NCBI GenBank assembly: GCA_947184155.2 | Contig: CAMXCT020006640.1 | Span: forward strand, 279,001-343,000 | Source of the DNA: Cladocopium goreaui | Lineage: Eukaryota; Sar; Dinophyceae; Suessiales; Symbiodiniaceae | Length of the DNA stretch: 64,000 bases | Reading direction: 5' to 3' | Program-made: the position numbers and the translations under genes | Shown: positions 10,321-19,545 of the stretch, one piece after another | Layout of the letters: each line of letters opens with the position of its first letter | Numbering within the stretch: the stretch's first letter is position 1 | The notes under the pieces: generated by a model | What the model was told of the DNA's origin: nothing | The model's input: only the letters and a program-made list of their open reading frames with translations | Database searches by the model: none

Positions 10321-11602
10321 CTGGCATCACGCAATGAATGATTGATTGGAGGGAAGAATTACACCAGCTACTATGTGTTTGTTTAATTTTGTTTATGGCA
10401 AGATCTAGCGTTACTTTGTTTTGTGTGATCCCTAAATGGTGTAAACATTCTGACAACAATGCTTACACGATCTTACACGTACGTATCTTGACGTTGACAT
10501 GTAGCCTGACGTCAATTTCTAACCTATGTTCGGACATAATGTCCGAACTGATTCTGACATATTCTGACATTTACCCGGACTGACTTCTGGCATATCTTCT
10601 AACACATCTTCTGATATATATATATATATATTCTGGTAGTTTTCATCATATATTCTGACCTGTATTCTGACATTGGCTATGGCAGATTCATATGACACAT
10701 TCTGACATATATAACCATAAATATATATTAGATATAAAACACCAGTGTGTATTCTGACAGCGACTCTGGCACATACTTTTAGGCAATGTAAATGTCAAAC
10801 AAAATGACCACAAGGGGAAAGATGTGCGTTGTTGAGTTGCAACCATCGGTGGCTTCACGCATGCTTTCCATAGGGTATCACCTCGAAAGATGATAGCCTT
10901 ACTTCAATGTTCATCTGAGCAAGCGATTAGTGACCCTGTTGAGTTTTCGAACTGAGTGGTCATCAGATATTGGTTATTTTCGGATGGTGATCAAGTCGAC
11001 CCCAAAACTCGGTCAGGTAACATACTAATATCTATATGATTCGGTTTGTATGTGTAAAACATGTAAATAGATGTAAATAGAGGGTCTCTCCACTTGCCAA
11101 CAGGGATCACATCCAATCACCAGATTTCATATTTATGTCGCCAGCTTCTGTGCAACTCCAAGAGACTCCGTTCAGACAAGTTAAGCGAAGGTGTCCCCCT
11201 GAAAAAAAAAAGGACTCATAAAGCATTGTAGTATTGTAGTATTATAGATAATCGATATTTTAGTGTGGCATGATTAGTTGGTTGTACCGTCAAGTAAATT
11301 AACATGCTATCACGCTCAACTATAGTTATTATCTTATCGTCCAACTATAGAACTGTAGTTTGGTTGATATCATTTTACCCATTAATTGCAGATTATTATT
11401 CCAACCCAACTACAATTTCTCTACGCAACTCTTGGTGATTCTCGTGGCTTGCGGTCTGCCTAGCAAATCCGTGTTGGTTTGGGAGATCCTCAGTTTTTTA
11501 CTACACACATTCATTGGCGAAATCGGAAAGTATGTGAATTCCTCAATGTCCGTTGTTTTTAGGTTGCTGTTTTTAGTCCACGTTCTTTGTTGGTGAGCCC
11601 AG
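10321..11602. other. Strand-switch spacer with ATTCTGACAT repeats
   Basis: From about 10480 to 10760 the decamer ATTCTGACAT and variants recur irregularly, including the palindrome TTCGGACATAATGTCCGAA near 10528. Otherwise AT-rich, with no exon recognised. It separates minus-strand exons to the left from + exons to the right. Confidence 0.5.
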
Positions 11603-11728
11603 TTTGCCGCTCCCATCGCACGGAAGCTGCAGGTAGTCGGAAACCCAAAGCGTCCTCCGCCCGAAGTAGCGCTGCTCGGAAAGCTTTCCGCGGTGCCAAG
11701 GTCTGGCTGCCGGGGTGGGGATGGATAG
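11603..11728 (+). CDS. Candidate + exon, basic peptide
   Basis: Acceptor GTGAGCCCAG|TT, donor GGATAG|GTGAGCC. It starts with two bases and ends with one; 41 codons include RSSAARKAFRGAKVWLPG. The composition is Arg/Ser/Ala-rich. The minus strand is also open, so the call is tentative. No family recognised. Confidence 0.4.
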   Translation, partial: FAAPIARKLQVVGNPKRPPPEVALLGKLSAVPRSGCRGGDG

Positions 11729-12530
11729 GTGAGCCATGAGAAAAAAATAAATGTTGATTGGTTAATGTAGTGAATTAGAACTTGTTCATTAATGTTTGTT
11801 GGGGATTGTTTGGTTACCATAAGTATTTTTCATGGTTCAGGTTGACTTGGGCAATTCATCCAAGCAGTACTAGGATTTGTTAACAAGCTAATCTAAAATA
11901 TTAACGACCAATAACTAATCATTTACAAACAGTCGGATGGGTGGAAATAAATGATATAGTTTATACATGGGGTTGGGGCGCTTTTAGGAAACACGGGTTC
12001 CATGTCAAACTCATTTTATAATGCTTGACTAGATCACCCAATCATTCCAAAAACGATCCTAAGATATTGGTGCTTAATATTTGCATATTCATTAATATAA
12101 CTATATATATATAATTATATGGGTTTCCATAAATGGAGGTACCCCAATAGCCGGATGGTATACAATGGAAAATCCTTTCTATACATGGATGATTTAGAGG
12201 TACCCTATTTCAGGAAACCCCCAATATATATATATATTTCAGGAAACCCCAAATATGTATATATATATACATACACATCATATACAATATGTATTTGAAT
12301 ATACATATATGATTTACATTTTCCTATACCAGTAGTACCGCACAAGGCGGTGGCGGAAGTTTCAGAATAGGAAACCTACAGGAGAGTTTGGTTATTGTGA
12401 ATCAGGGATGGCAGAGCGAATCCACTGATGGACACTGATGGACTGAAAGGTGGTTGGAGCTGTGTTTTTTGGAGTGTTTGCAATGGTTGCAGTGGTAACC
12501 TGGTCGGTCACCTCACCCACAACTGCTGGA
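11729..12530. other. Spacer with a MITE-B copy
   Basis: AT-rich. Apart from the element at 12121-12222 and a short tail repeat TTTCAGGAAACCCC at about 12238, nothing recognisable. Confidence 0.5.
12121..12222 (+). mobile_element. MITE-B copy
   Basis: GGGTTTCCATAAATGGAGGTACCCC at the left is mirrored by GAGGTACCCTATTTCAGGAAACCCCC at the right, with the shared centre TACAATGGAAAATCC. About 100 bp. Confidence 0.75.
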
Positions 12531-12915
12531 TGTAGTGTGGTGTAGTGCAGCTGTAGTTAGCTGTAGTTGTAGTTGTAGTTGTAGTTAGTTTAGTGTAGTG
12601 TCGTGTGGTGTAATGTAGTGTAGTGTAACTGAGTGCAGTGTAGTGGAGTGTAGTGTAGTAGAGTGGAGTGGAGTGCAGTGTAGTGTAGTGTAGTGTAATT
12701 GCGTGTAGTGTAGAGTAGTGAAGTGGAGTGTAGTGTAGTGTAGTGTAATTGAGTGTAGTGTAGCGTACTGGAAGTTACTGTATAGTGTAGTGTGGTGAAA
12801 TGGAGTGTAGTGTAGTGTAGTGGAAGTTTCTGTATAGTGTAGTGTGGCGAAATGGAGTGTAGTATGGTGTAGTGTGATGTAGTGTAGTTGTAGTTGTAGT
12901 TGTAGTGTAGTCTTG
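12530..12915 (+). repeat. TGTAG pentamer array, left part
   Basis: Irregular (TGTAG)n, TTGTAG and GGAGTG variants. The same array resumes at 16325, immediately beyond the inverted-repeat element 12921-16323. The two stretches were therefore probably one array before insertion. Confidence 0.85.
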
Positions 12916-13247
12916 GCTTTGCTTAGCGGAATTGAAAAATTCTTTTTTGGATTTTTTTCTTTGTCATTTTTATTGTGTTTTGTTTCCTCTCGTTTGTTGC
13001 TTTAAAACTTATTTTCATTTCTCGTTTGCTCTCGTAATTCTACTTCGTACCTTTACGTCACGTTCAATATACTTTCATAATAACCTTGTCCCACATCCAC
13101 ATTGTCCATCTTGGAAGAAACTGAGCAAATGGATATTGATTTCATAGTGCCATGTTTAAGAACAAGAATCTTGTTGACCAGATCATGGAGATATTTTCCA
13201 AGAGGAAAAAATAATTCAAAACCTCGTTTGACCTTTGCTCTTGGCTC

Positions 13248-13637
13248 TTGAAACCTAGCTTGCCCCTTCAAGGTGAAGCTGTAACAGCTTCCCTTGCACC
13301 CAATCTTCAAGGCAAAGCTGCTCCGGCTTTCCTTGAAGGCTTGGCAGTGACAGCTGAAGCCGACGGGGCTGTTGGGGCCAGGCGGAAATGGAGGAAATTG
13401 GGAGCAAAATGGCAGAGCAGCTTTCCTTTAGACACTTCTAATGTCAGCTTGGGGTCATGGCTAGACGAGCAAGACGAACCATGGGGAATTGGTTGCAAAG
13501 CTTGTCGGTCAGCAGGTTGCATGGGCAATCTTGCGCAATATTTAGTGACATCAGAAGCTGGCATTCAAAAGGAAAACTTTATGAAGCATCAGAAGCTTGT
13601 TTTGACTATGTGTCGGAGAAAGACCTTTGTAAAATGA
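13248..13637 (+). pseudogene. Cys/His-motif fragment inside the TIR element
   Basis: An open frame of 129 codons whose middle reads WGIGCKACRSAGC, then LAQYLVTSEAG, then NFMKHQK. A Cys-x2-Cys followed by His resembles a BED-like zinc-binding module (family resemblance only). The second His of such a motif is not evident. There is no start context, and the frame overlaps that of the methyltransferase fragment, so it is probably decayed. Confidence 0.4.
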
Positions 13638-13828
13638 TAGGCAATAGTGTTCCTGTGCCACTGATAGGAGAAATCATGCAGGAAGCCATGTTTGCCGCAG
13701 GCTTGATCAGCGAGAAAAAACAATTCCTTGCTAGTCAGTTTCAGCTGGACTGGCTGCATCGGCCAGCTTGGCTGCTTCGGCCAAAGTCTAATTCATCGTC
13801 ACGCTTGACATGGGGCCGCGTGAAATAA
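13560..13828 (+). pseudogene. C-terminal fragment of a cytosine-5 DNA methyltransferase
   Basis: The frame reads YVSEKDLC then KMIGNSVPVPLIGEIM and QEAMFAAGL. The segment IGNSVPVPL is motif X of cytosine-5 DNA methyltransferases, the helix that packs against the cofactor-binding motif I (established for the family). The catalytic Pro-Cys motif IV, ENV motif VI and the rest of the fold are absent upstream, so it cannot be active. The fragment lies in a different frame from the Cys/His fragment just before it. Methyltransferase genes are known as passengers of retroelements in Symbiodinium; whether this remnant came from one is inference. Confidence 0.6.
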
Positions 13829-13984
13829 AGGCGCTTCAAGGATCCAATTTTTTGACTGGCTTTGTTTTCCTGGCTTGACTGTCTTTGATATTTCACTTAT
13901 ACTTGTTACCAGAGCGAAGTTCCTTGTTCCTTAAAAAATTATAGACGTCATGTCAACGCCAAATGATGCTGTTTTTTAGGATCC

Positions 13985-14003
13985 TTTGGCTGCTTCGGCC
14001 AAA
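13985..14003 (+). other. Recurrent small hairpin TTTGGC-7-GCCAAA
   Basis: TTTGGCTGCTTCGGCCAAA forms a 6-bp stem. Equivalent copies occur at about 13767-13786 and 15915-15933 (TGCCTCG loop), all inside the TIR element. Confidence 0.6.
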
Positions 14004-14297
14004 TGATGCAGGGCTGTCCCCCAAAAAAATATGCACAGGAATGTCTGAGACATTTATCTCTGGAAATGTAGAAAGTGTCGTCGTCATTCGATTTTTTTTC
14101 TCCTTTGGTATTTTTTTGAAATTCGCCATTCGACTGGTCGTCGTTAAGGATTCGGCAGTTTGAAGTTTGAACATTTTTGAAAATTTCAAAAAACTCGTTC
14201 AGAAAATTCAAACCAATAATCCAAAGCAATCCTCGGAGACACAAACATGAACTGAACAATGCTTTATACGAAGCTTGAAATATAAATCTGTTCGAAA

Positions 14298-14515
14298 AAA
14301 ATTCCGTTCGGCAGAACGAACCCTCAAAAACGTAATTTTGTAATTCGCTGCTGTCCTTGAATTTCGGAAAAAATTCCGTTCGGCAGAACGAACCCTCAAA
14401 AACGTAATTTTGTAATTCGCTGCTGTCCTTGAATTTCGGAAAAAAAAATCCGTTGAGCAGAACGAACCCTAAAAAACGTAATATTGTAATTCGCTGCTGT
14501 CCTTGAATTTACAAA
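14298..14515 (+). repeat. 77-bp direct repeat, three copies
   Basis: The unit starts AAATTCCGTTCGGCAGAACG and ends near GTCCTTGAATTTCGG, at about 14298, 14375 and 14452. The unit has its own small inverted repeat, CGTTCGGCAGAACG. It precedes the hairpin cluster and shares the phrase CGCTGCTGTC with it. Confidence 0.85.
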
Positions 14516-14526
14516 AACGGTGGTGT

Positions 14527-14725
14527 AAGGAGAGGACTGTTAGTCCTCTCCTTAAACGCCGCGCTGCTGTCAGTGAGCTGTGTAAGAAGAGGGCTGTGAG
14601 AGGACTATTGAAAAATTCCTTAAAGCAAAACAGCATTTTTCAAATAGTCCTCTCACAGCCCTCTCCTTACACACTTCGCTGCTGTCAGTGCGGCATCTAA
14701 GGAGAGGACTGTTAGCCCTCTCCTT
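14527..14725 (+). other. Cluster of three strong hairpins
   Basis: Hairpin 1, 14527-14553: a 12-bp perfect stem AAGGAGAGGACT, GTT loop. Hairpin 2: about 36 bp, arms 14580-14615 and 14636-14672 (GTGTAAGAAGAGGGCTGTGA with its complement), with one insertion and one mismatch. Hairpin 3, 14699-14725: AAGGAGAGGACT with CCCTCTCCTT. They are separated by copies of CGCTGCTGTCAGTG. The same AAGGAGAGG module is used in all three. Confidence 0.85.
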
Positions 14726-14811
14726 AGAAGCCTCACTCAAGTCGTTTCTCGTTGTTTTCGGCTCACAGGCTACACAGTGTGTAAAGGTAATAAGCTGTTT
14801 TGGCTTAAACC

Positions 14812-15360
14812 TTGAAACGTCCCAGGCTGACTTGGCCTGCTATCACAGGCTGTTTCTGCCTGGAATATACCTCACAGACTGGTTCGGTCTGGGGGTATGC
14901 CAAACCCTATGGAGTCAGGGTGGGCGCCCATGCTTTGTATCGACTGCGGTGGCGTCTTATAACCAAGTATGGGAGTTTCAAGTACGAAGGCGAGGACATC
15001 TACAAGGCGACGATGGAAGGAGCATGGGCTTTCCTGCTTTTGTGGCAGGCTGCATATGGCGAAGATGCGGTGAAAATCATTTCAAAGGTGAATTGGTTTA
15101 CTCGAAAAGAGAAGCCATTCCACTCGGCCAGCCCGCAGAATTCGAATGCGACTCCGAAGCCCAAGCCAAAACCAAAATCCAAAGGAAAAGCACAAGCAAA
15201 AGGAAAGGCAAAAGGACAGAAAAGGAAGGCCGCTGAAATGGACCAGGAGGACGCGGGCGGCTGCGAAGACAAGGATGCCGACGAGGACCAAGAGGAGCAG
15301 GAGCAGGAAGAAGAAGACATTTGGGATCCACTGAATGACGGCGAAGAAAACATTGGCTGA
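14812..15360 (+). CDS. Lys-rich then acidic-tailed open frame, 182 codons
   Basis: The longest plausible uninterrupted protein frame outside simple repeats. Residues 1-100 are mixed (KYEGEDIYKATMEGAWAFLL is typical); residues about 113-140 are Pro/Lys then Gly/Lys repeats (PKPKPKPKSKGK); residues 141-182 are rich in Asp and Glu, ending DPLNDGEENIG. The first 20-30 codons may not be used: GC-rich coding character begins near codon 25. It lies inside the 3.4-kb TIR element. I do not recognise a family; a nuclear or nucleic-acid-binding role is only a guess from composition. Confidence 0.45.
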   Translation: MKRPRLTWPAITGCFCLEYTSQTGSVWGYAKPYGVRVGAHALYRLRWRLITKYGSFKYEGEDIYKATMEGAWAFLLLWQAAYGEDAVKIISKVNWFTRKEKPFHSASPQNSNATPKPKPKPKSKGKAQAKGKAKGQKRKAAEMDQEDAGGCEDKDADEDQEEQEQEEEDIWDPLNDGEENIG

Positions 15361-15600
15361 CACGGCCAGGATTTCAAAATCACTTGACACGGCCATGGGT
15401 TGCCGAAATTTTGACAGCGTGCGAGCGGGAGTAAAAAGGTTTCCTGCATGTGTTTCGCTTCAGCAGCTACCTCACGCATGCATGCACGCGCACACACACA
15501 CAGACGACAATCACACGCAAGAATCAAAAGGGTCAAATCTGGGATTTCCCCAGCCGTGTTTAGACTAAAGCAAAATAATATATAACCGTTTGTCAGTCGT

Positions 15601-15900
15601 CATGTTGGTCATGCCAGCCCCAAAGCAAAAGAAGCCAGCAGCTCCTGTCCTTACGAAGCCGATGCGCCAAATCCAGAACCATTTGTTAGACTAAAATGCC
15701 ACCCCTTTTGCTCATGAACAAATACAACTATTTGAAGAAGTGTCGATCGAGAAAGGTTTGGAAGTTGGCTTTCAAGCTCGCCAAGAGATGATCCAGCGCA
15801 AAGGCATGCGGTGGTTTACTGAAAATAACGACGTCCAAACATCAGAGGTTTGCCCTAAAGGCTGCCTCGGCCTCAGGGTCCAACGGCTTGGCCAAATTTA
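15601..15900 (+). pseudogene. Broken open frame in the TIR element
   Basis: In one frame: ATG, KQKKPAAPVLTKPMRQIQNH, LLD, a TAA stop, then NATPFAHEQIQLFEEVSIEK and GMRWFTENNDVQTSE to a stop near 15900. Protein-like composition with one in-frame stop suggests a decayed gene. No family recognised. Confidence 0.45.
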
Positions 15901-16324
15901 GCTGCAGTCATTCTTTTGGCTGCCTCGGCCAAAGAATTTAAAAATTGATTAGCTAAAGTTCCAGACATGGAACCTGTGCTTGGGTTGAAAAAAGCAGCGG
16001 CGCTAGACCTAGAAGACTTATTTTGGAATCTCGTGCAAACTTGTGCCTTTTCTCGTTGAAACCTGACTTGGGATAAAGTTACATGAAAATATGCAATAAT
16101 AATCGGGTTAAAATCACCAAGTCACCTGGCTAGCTGGTTCAGTCATCATCAACATTTTAAATGGAAATAACTTAGAATTCTGTTTTCCCACCATTGTCAT
16201 ATGGAACCAATTATGATACAGATATTTTGGAAACTCGTTGCGAAGCAAACAAGTTATTTTCTCGTACAGGCCTGCAAGGGACAAAAAAAAATTCCTCAAA
16301 AGAATTTTTCAATTCTGCTAAGCG

Positions 16325-16615
16325 GAACTAAGTAGTGTAGCGTACTTGAGCGTAGTGTAGTGTAGTGTAGTGAAGAGGAGTGTAGTGTAGTGTATTGTAA
16401 TTAGTATAGTGTAATGTAGTGTAGTGCAATGTAGCGCAGTTGTAGTTGCAGTTGTAGTTGTAGGTGTAGTTGTAGTGTAATTGAGTGTAGTTCTAGTGTA
16501 ATGTAGTGTAGTGAAGTGGAGCGTAGTGTAGTGTAATCAGTGTATTGTAGTGTAATGTAATGTAGTCGTATTTGTAGTTGTAGTGTAGTGGAGTGCAGTG
16601 TAGTGGTTGTAGTTG
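16325..16615 (+). repeat. TGTAG pentamer array, right part
   Basis: Continuation of the array at 12530-12915 beyond the inserted element, with the same GTAGT, TTGTAG and GAGTG variants. Confidence 0.85.
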
Positions 16616-16739
16616 ACAATGCTGCAAAACCCTCATGTTTTGCTCACTTTTGGCAAGGTGCAGAATCCCTTGTGCCTGCCACGCAAAACGACATCCGAAC
16701 GTCCAAGAGTGCTCCAAACCCTCTGTTTTTTCCACTGTT

Positions 16740-16965
16740 GACTTCGAAATGTGCTTCGCGCCACAACGACGTGCACTTTTTCGACATCTCAACTTCCAAA
16801 AGTGGTCCGACTCGTGTTTTGTACATTTTGACTTCCAAATGTGCTTCGCGCCACAACGGCGTGCACTTTTTCGACAGCGCAACCTCCAAAAGTGCTCCGA
16901 ACGTTGTGTGTTTTTAGCTTTTTCACTGGCAAACGTGCTTCGCGCCAGAACGATTGTTCATCTCT
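16740..16965 (+). repeat. 90-bp repeat, two and a half copies
   Basis: GTGCTTCGCGCCACAACG recurs at 16751, 16841 and (as GTGCTTCGCGCCAGAACG) 16935. Between the copies are GTGCACTTTTTCGACA and CAACTTCCAAAAGTG. The + frames are open but low in coding character. Confidence 0.75.
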
Positions 16966-17059
16966 TATCTGGCCAGATGGCTCCGCACCCGCCGCTGTAG
17001 CGAGCCTACTTTTAGACCCTCCGGAGCCACAAATCATTGGAAAAAACACAGTGAATCGC

Positions 17060-17165
17060 GACTTTTCTAACTTTTCCCGCACCTGCATCTTCTTTCTTCT
17101 GACTTTTTTCTCTTCTCTGATCTTCTCTCTTCTGCTCTTCTCTTCTCTGACTCTTCCCACCTATG
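17060..17165 (+). repeat. TCTTC-rich pyrimidine tract
   Basis: About 100 bases almost free of purines on the + strand (TTCTTCTGAC, TCTTCTCTGATC units). Confidence 0.8.
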
Positions 17166-17169
17166 CTTT

Positions 17170-17942
17170 TCCATCTGTCCATATTGTGGGAAGTTTGACT
17201 TCAAAACTTCCGTCGATCATATGTATGATTCTTATATATGATGTATATTTATATGCAATATGTAAGCTGTATTTTTCTTGATTTTAACTCATGCATGTGC
17301 AGAACTTCAGGCGAAAGCCGTGCAAGAACAGCATCGCCTTGAGAAGGAGATGTCTTCCAGTGTGGAAGAGAGGAAAACAACAAAAAATGTGGAAGAATAT
17401 TAGATTATGGTGAAGATTTGGGATTTATTTTTTTTTATTTGGATTTGCTGATTTCGTGGGATTTTACCACAATTTTTATGGTGATAGAATGGGATTTATA
17501 GCCAGCCCAAATGACAATGGGGGATTTAAGCATCTAAGCTGGAGATATAATGCGGATATCACCAGTGATGATTGGGTTGCGGTAAACAATCAACAATTGC
17601 CCGAAGCGGGAATTTATCAGTTTGCCTGGATCATTTGCCAATGTGTTTGCCTGATTTACCCATTACACCCGGTGATTTTCCATGGATAATGACTATGTTA
17701 ATTTCTCAGAGGGTATTTTAACACTTGGGTAAATTTCCCCGGTGCGGGATGGTGAGATGGGGATCCATAGGTTTTTGAACCAGTGGGCATCTTAACTAGT
17801 CAAACATGGTGATCTATGTACGAAACATGTGAACACTTGCGATTGAAATTTGGATAGAACAATAGACTATAGTTAAATAGAGCAATAAGAATCTGAATTG
17901 AGCCTGCGAGCAAGGCCAGAGGTTTCGAACCATGCACCATAT
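17170..17942. other. No gene recognised
   Basis: AT-rich, no exon island. The stretch ACTTCAGGCGAAAGCCGTGC at about 17305-17340 is locally GC-rich and reads KAVQEQHRLEKEMSSSVEER on the + strand, a possible coiled-coil exon fragment with no clear splice sites. Confidence 0.35.
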
Positions 17943-18051
17943 GGGGGTTTCCATAAATGATGGTACCTGGGTACCCCAGAATTGATGGTTTACAATGGAA
18001 TTGTTTATCAAAGTGGGTGATTTAGGGGTACCCCCATTTCAGAAAACTTCC
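17943..18051 (+). mobile_element. MITE-B copy
   Basis: GGGGGTTTCCATAAATGATGG at the left, GGGGTACCCCCATTTCAGAAAACTTCC at the right, centre GATGGTTTACAATGGAA. It is placed just before the duplicated block at 18060. Confidence 0.75.
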
Positions 18052-18059
18052 ATATGTTT

Positions 18060-18551
18060 GGAATGTCACTCGCACCTTCAAGTTGCCGGCCTGTGCCAAA
18101 ACAAACCAAGACACCCATGAACATGTAAGGCGGACGCTGAAGAGAAGAAGTCAATGGGTGCCGCATCAGAAGCATCTGCGAACAAAGCCCCTGCGAGCAA
18201 GGCCAGTGTTGTGGGGCTGGCATGGGCTGGCTGTGCCTGAGGCGTTTTCAAAACAAGGCAGAAAGCAATTCAAATCACCCATTTTGATACGTTTTGATGC
18301 TGTCACTGTCCGTTGGGAATCAGGGAATGCAATCAAGAGCTCTTTGAGATCATCGCGTTTGCGGATTGGCAGTGAATGGCAGTGATTAATTCGATTGCCT
18401 GGGGAAGATGTCTCGTGTTTGTTGTTAGCTGAAAACTATTGAAAACTAACATGCTGTCAGAATTCTTGGTGGATCACGCCACTTTGGACCTTTTTGTGGC
18501 TGATGAAACATTTTTTGAGTGAAGGGCTATGGGCCATGGGTCCTTCTTTTT
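18060..18551 (+). repeat. Duplicated block, copy 1 (occupied by a transposon)
   Basis: Nearly identical to 22255-22690. It contains the peptide-like frame DAEEKKSMGAASEASANKAP ending at TGA after GLAWAGCA, then CAAGGCAGAAAGCAATTC and GGCTGATGAAACATTTTTTG. The block continues at 19180 after the inserted element. Confidence 0.85.
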
Positions 18552-18640
18552 GCTCACGCCGGCATTAGCGGCGCTGGGGAATTTACTATTTTTTCACATA
18601 TCAGAGCCGTTTATTCCTCATCCGCATACACTTGTACACC

Positions 18641-18812
18641 ACGTGGATGCTACGTTGCTGCTACTTGGGGCTGGGATGGGGGGTGGGGTGGGATGTTAAC
18701 GTTCATGTACACTTGCACACCACGTGGATGCTACGTTGCTGCTACTTGGGGCTGGGATGGGGGGTGGGGTGGGATGTTAACGTTCATGTACACTTGCACA
18801 CCACGTGGATGC
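18641..18812 (+). repeat. 81-bp in-frame minisatellite in the transposon
   Basis: ACGTGGATGCTACG recurs at 18641, 18722 and 18803, exactly 81 bases (27 codons) apart, with GGGATGGGGGGTGGGGTGGG in each unit. The transposase remnant frame stays open through the array. Confidence 0.9.
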
Positions 18813-19111
18813 TACGAGCTTGGAAGAAAGCAGCAGAAGATGCTGCCTTGCCTTATGCCAGTGTCAACCATTCTCTTTTAGAATTTAGCCGTCAAGTACA
18901 TGGTTTGAATCAAAAGCCAGTGACCGCTGGCACTCAAACCTTGGACAGAGCATGGCAAGATTTGAAGAAGTATGTTCCATCCGAGATCACAGTAAAGGAT
19001 CCAAAAACCAAAAAGGTTAATCCTGCGTTGTGGGATTGGATTTACAGCTGGATGTGGCGCCGCAACTGTAAAGGAGATGTCTGGGCGGCCATGCCAGCTC
19101 TATTTCACTAA
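18800..19111 (+). pseudogene. IS1595/Merlin-like transposase, C-terminal remnant
   Basis: The frame reads ASVNHSLLEF, then TQTLDRAWQDLKKYVP, and WDWIYSWMWRRN before a TAA. The family places a conserved NHS-x-x-F segment, a T-x-x-(I/L)-E/D-x-x-W-x-x-(L/F)-K segment holding the last catalytic acidic region, and a terminal WRRN (family knowledge). The N-terminal catalytic part is missing and replaced by the minisatellite, so it is not expected to be active. Confidence 0.65.
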
Positions 19112-19179
19112 CACAGACATCGCTGCACGCCAGCTGCCAAAAAGTCCAGCGCCGCTAATGCCGGCGTGACCTTGTTTTT

Positions 19180-19545
19180 AGACCATGCCCGACCCGATCC
19201 TTTGAAATACGATGACGATACGCAACGTTAAGGCAGACGCTGAAGAGAAGAAGTCAATGGGTGCCGCATCAGAAGCATCTGCGGACAAAGCACCGGCGAG
19301 CAAGGCCAGTGTTGTGGGGTGGGCTGTGCTCCAAGAAAAGTCACAGGCAGATGGGAGATTTGGCCAGTTGGCAAGTGAGTAAGGCAAACCCGTCCATGTC
19401 ACGGCTTCCAGGAAATCTTTGGCACCCTTTAAAAAGAAATATCTGACGAACCCAGATTCACAGACTGTGAATTGCGGAAACGCGTGCGTACGAAGATCCT
19501 TTTGGATGTATGGTTTTCGGTCCATGCAAAAATCTTACACCATCT
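19180..19545 (+). repeat. Remainder of the duplicated block fused to one array unit
   Basis: From 19183 (CCATGCCCGACCCGATCC) it matches 22680 onward. At about 19230 it switches to the DAEEKKSMG unit of the 558-bp array, ending near 19545. Confidence 0.8.

Larger units (their letters stand above)
12921..16323 (+). mobile_element. 3.4-kb element with ~45-bp terminal inverted repeats
   Basis: The left arm 12921-12965 (starting GCTTAGCGGAATTGAAAAAT) is mirrored by 16280-16323, whose reverse complement starts GCTTAGCAGAATTGAAAAAT. About 39 of 45 positions agree. The element sits inside a TGTAG array, so a target duplication cannot be read. Inside are fragments of unrelated coding sequences (a Cys/His motif, a DNA methyltransferase tail, a Lys- then acidic-rich open frame, a broken frame at 15.6 kb), a triple 77-bp repeat and three hairpins. 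No transposase is visible, so it looks non-autonomous and may have captured gene pieces. The family is unknown. Confidence 0.7.
18552..19169 (+). mobile_element. IS1595/Merlin-like DNA transposon, 0.6 kb, degenerate
   Basis: Perfect 24-bp terminal inverted repeats, 18554-18577 (TCACGCCGGCATTAGCGGCG and 4 more bases) and 19146-19169. They are flanked by a ~10-bp duplication, CCTTCTTTTT (18542-18551) and CCTTGTTTTT (19170-19179). The uninterrupted duplicate at about 22672-22681 has only one CCTTGTCTTT, so the pre-insertion state is visible. Merlin/IS1016 elements duplicate 8-9 bp (established). The element contains a C-terminal transposase remnant and an 81-bp minisatellite. Confidence 0.85.

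Noticed and set aside
14780-14810. Possible spliced-leader sequence (TTTTGGCTTAAACC)
   Set aside because: Does not match the dinoflagellate leader core and no splice donor follows.
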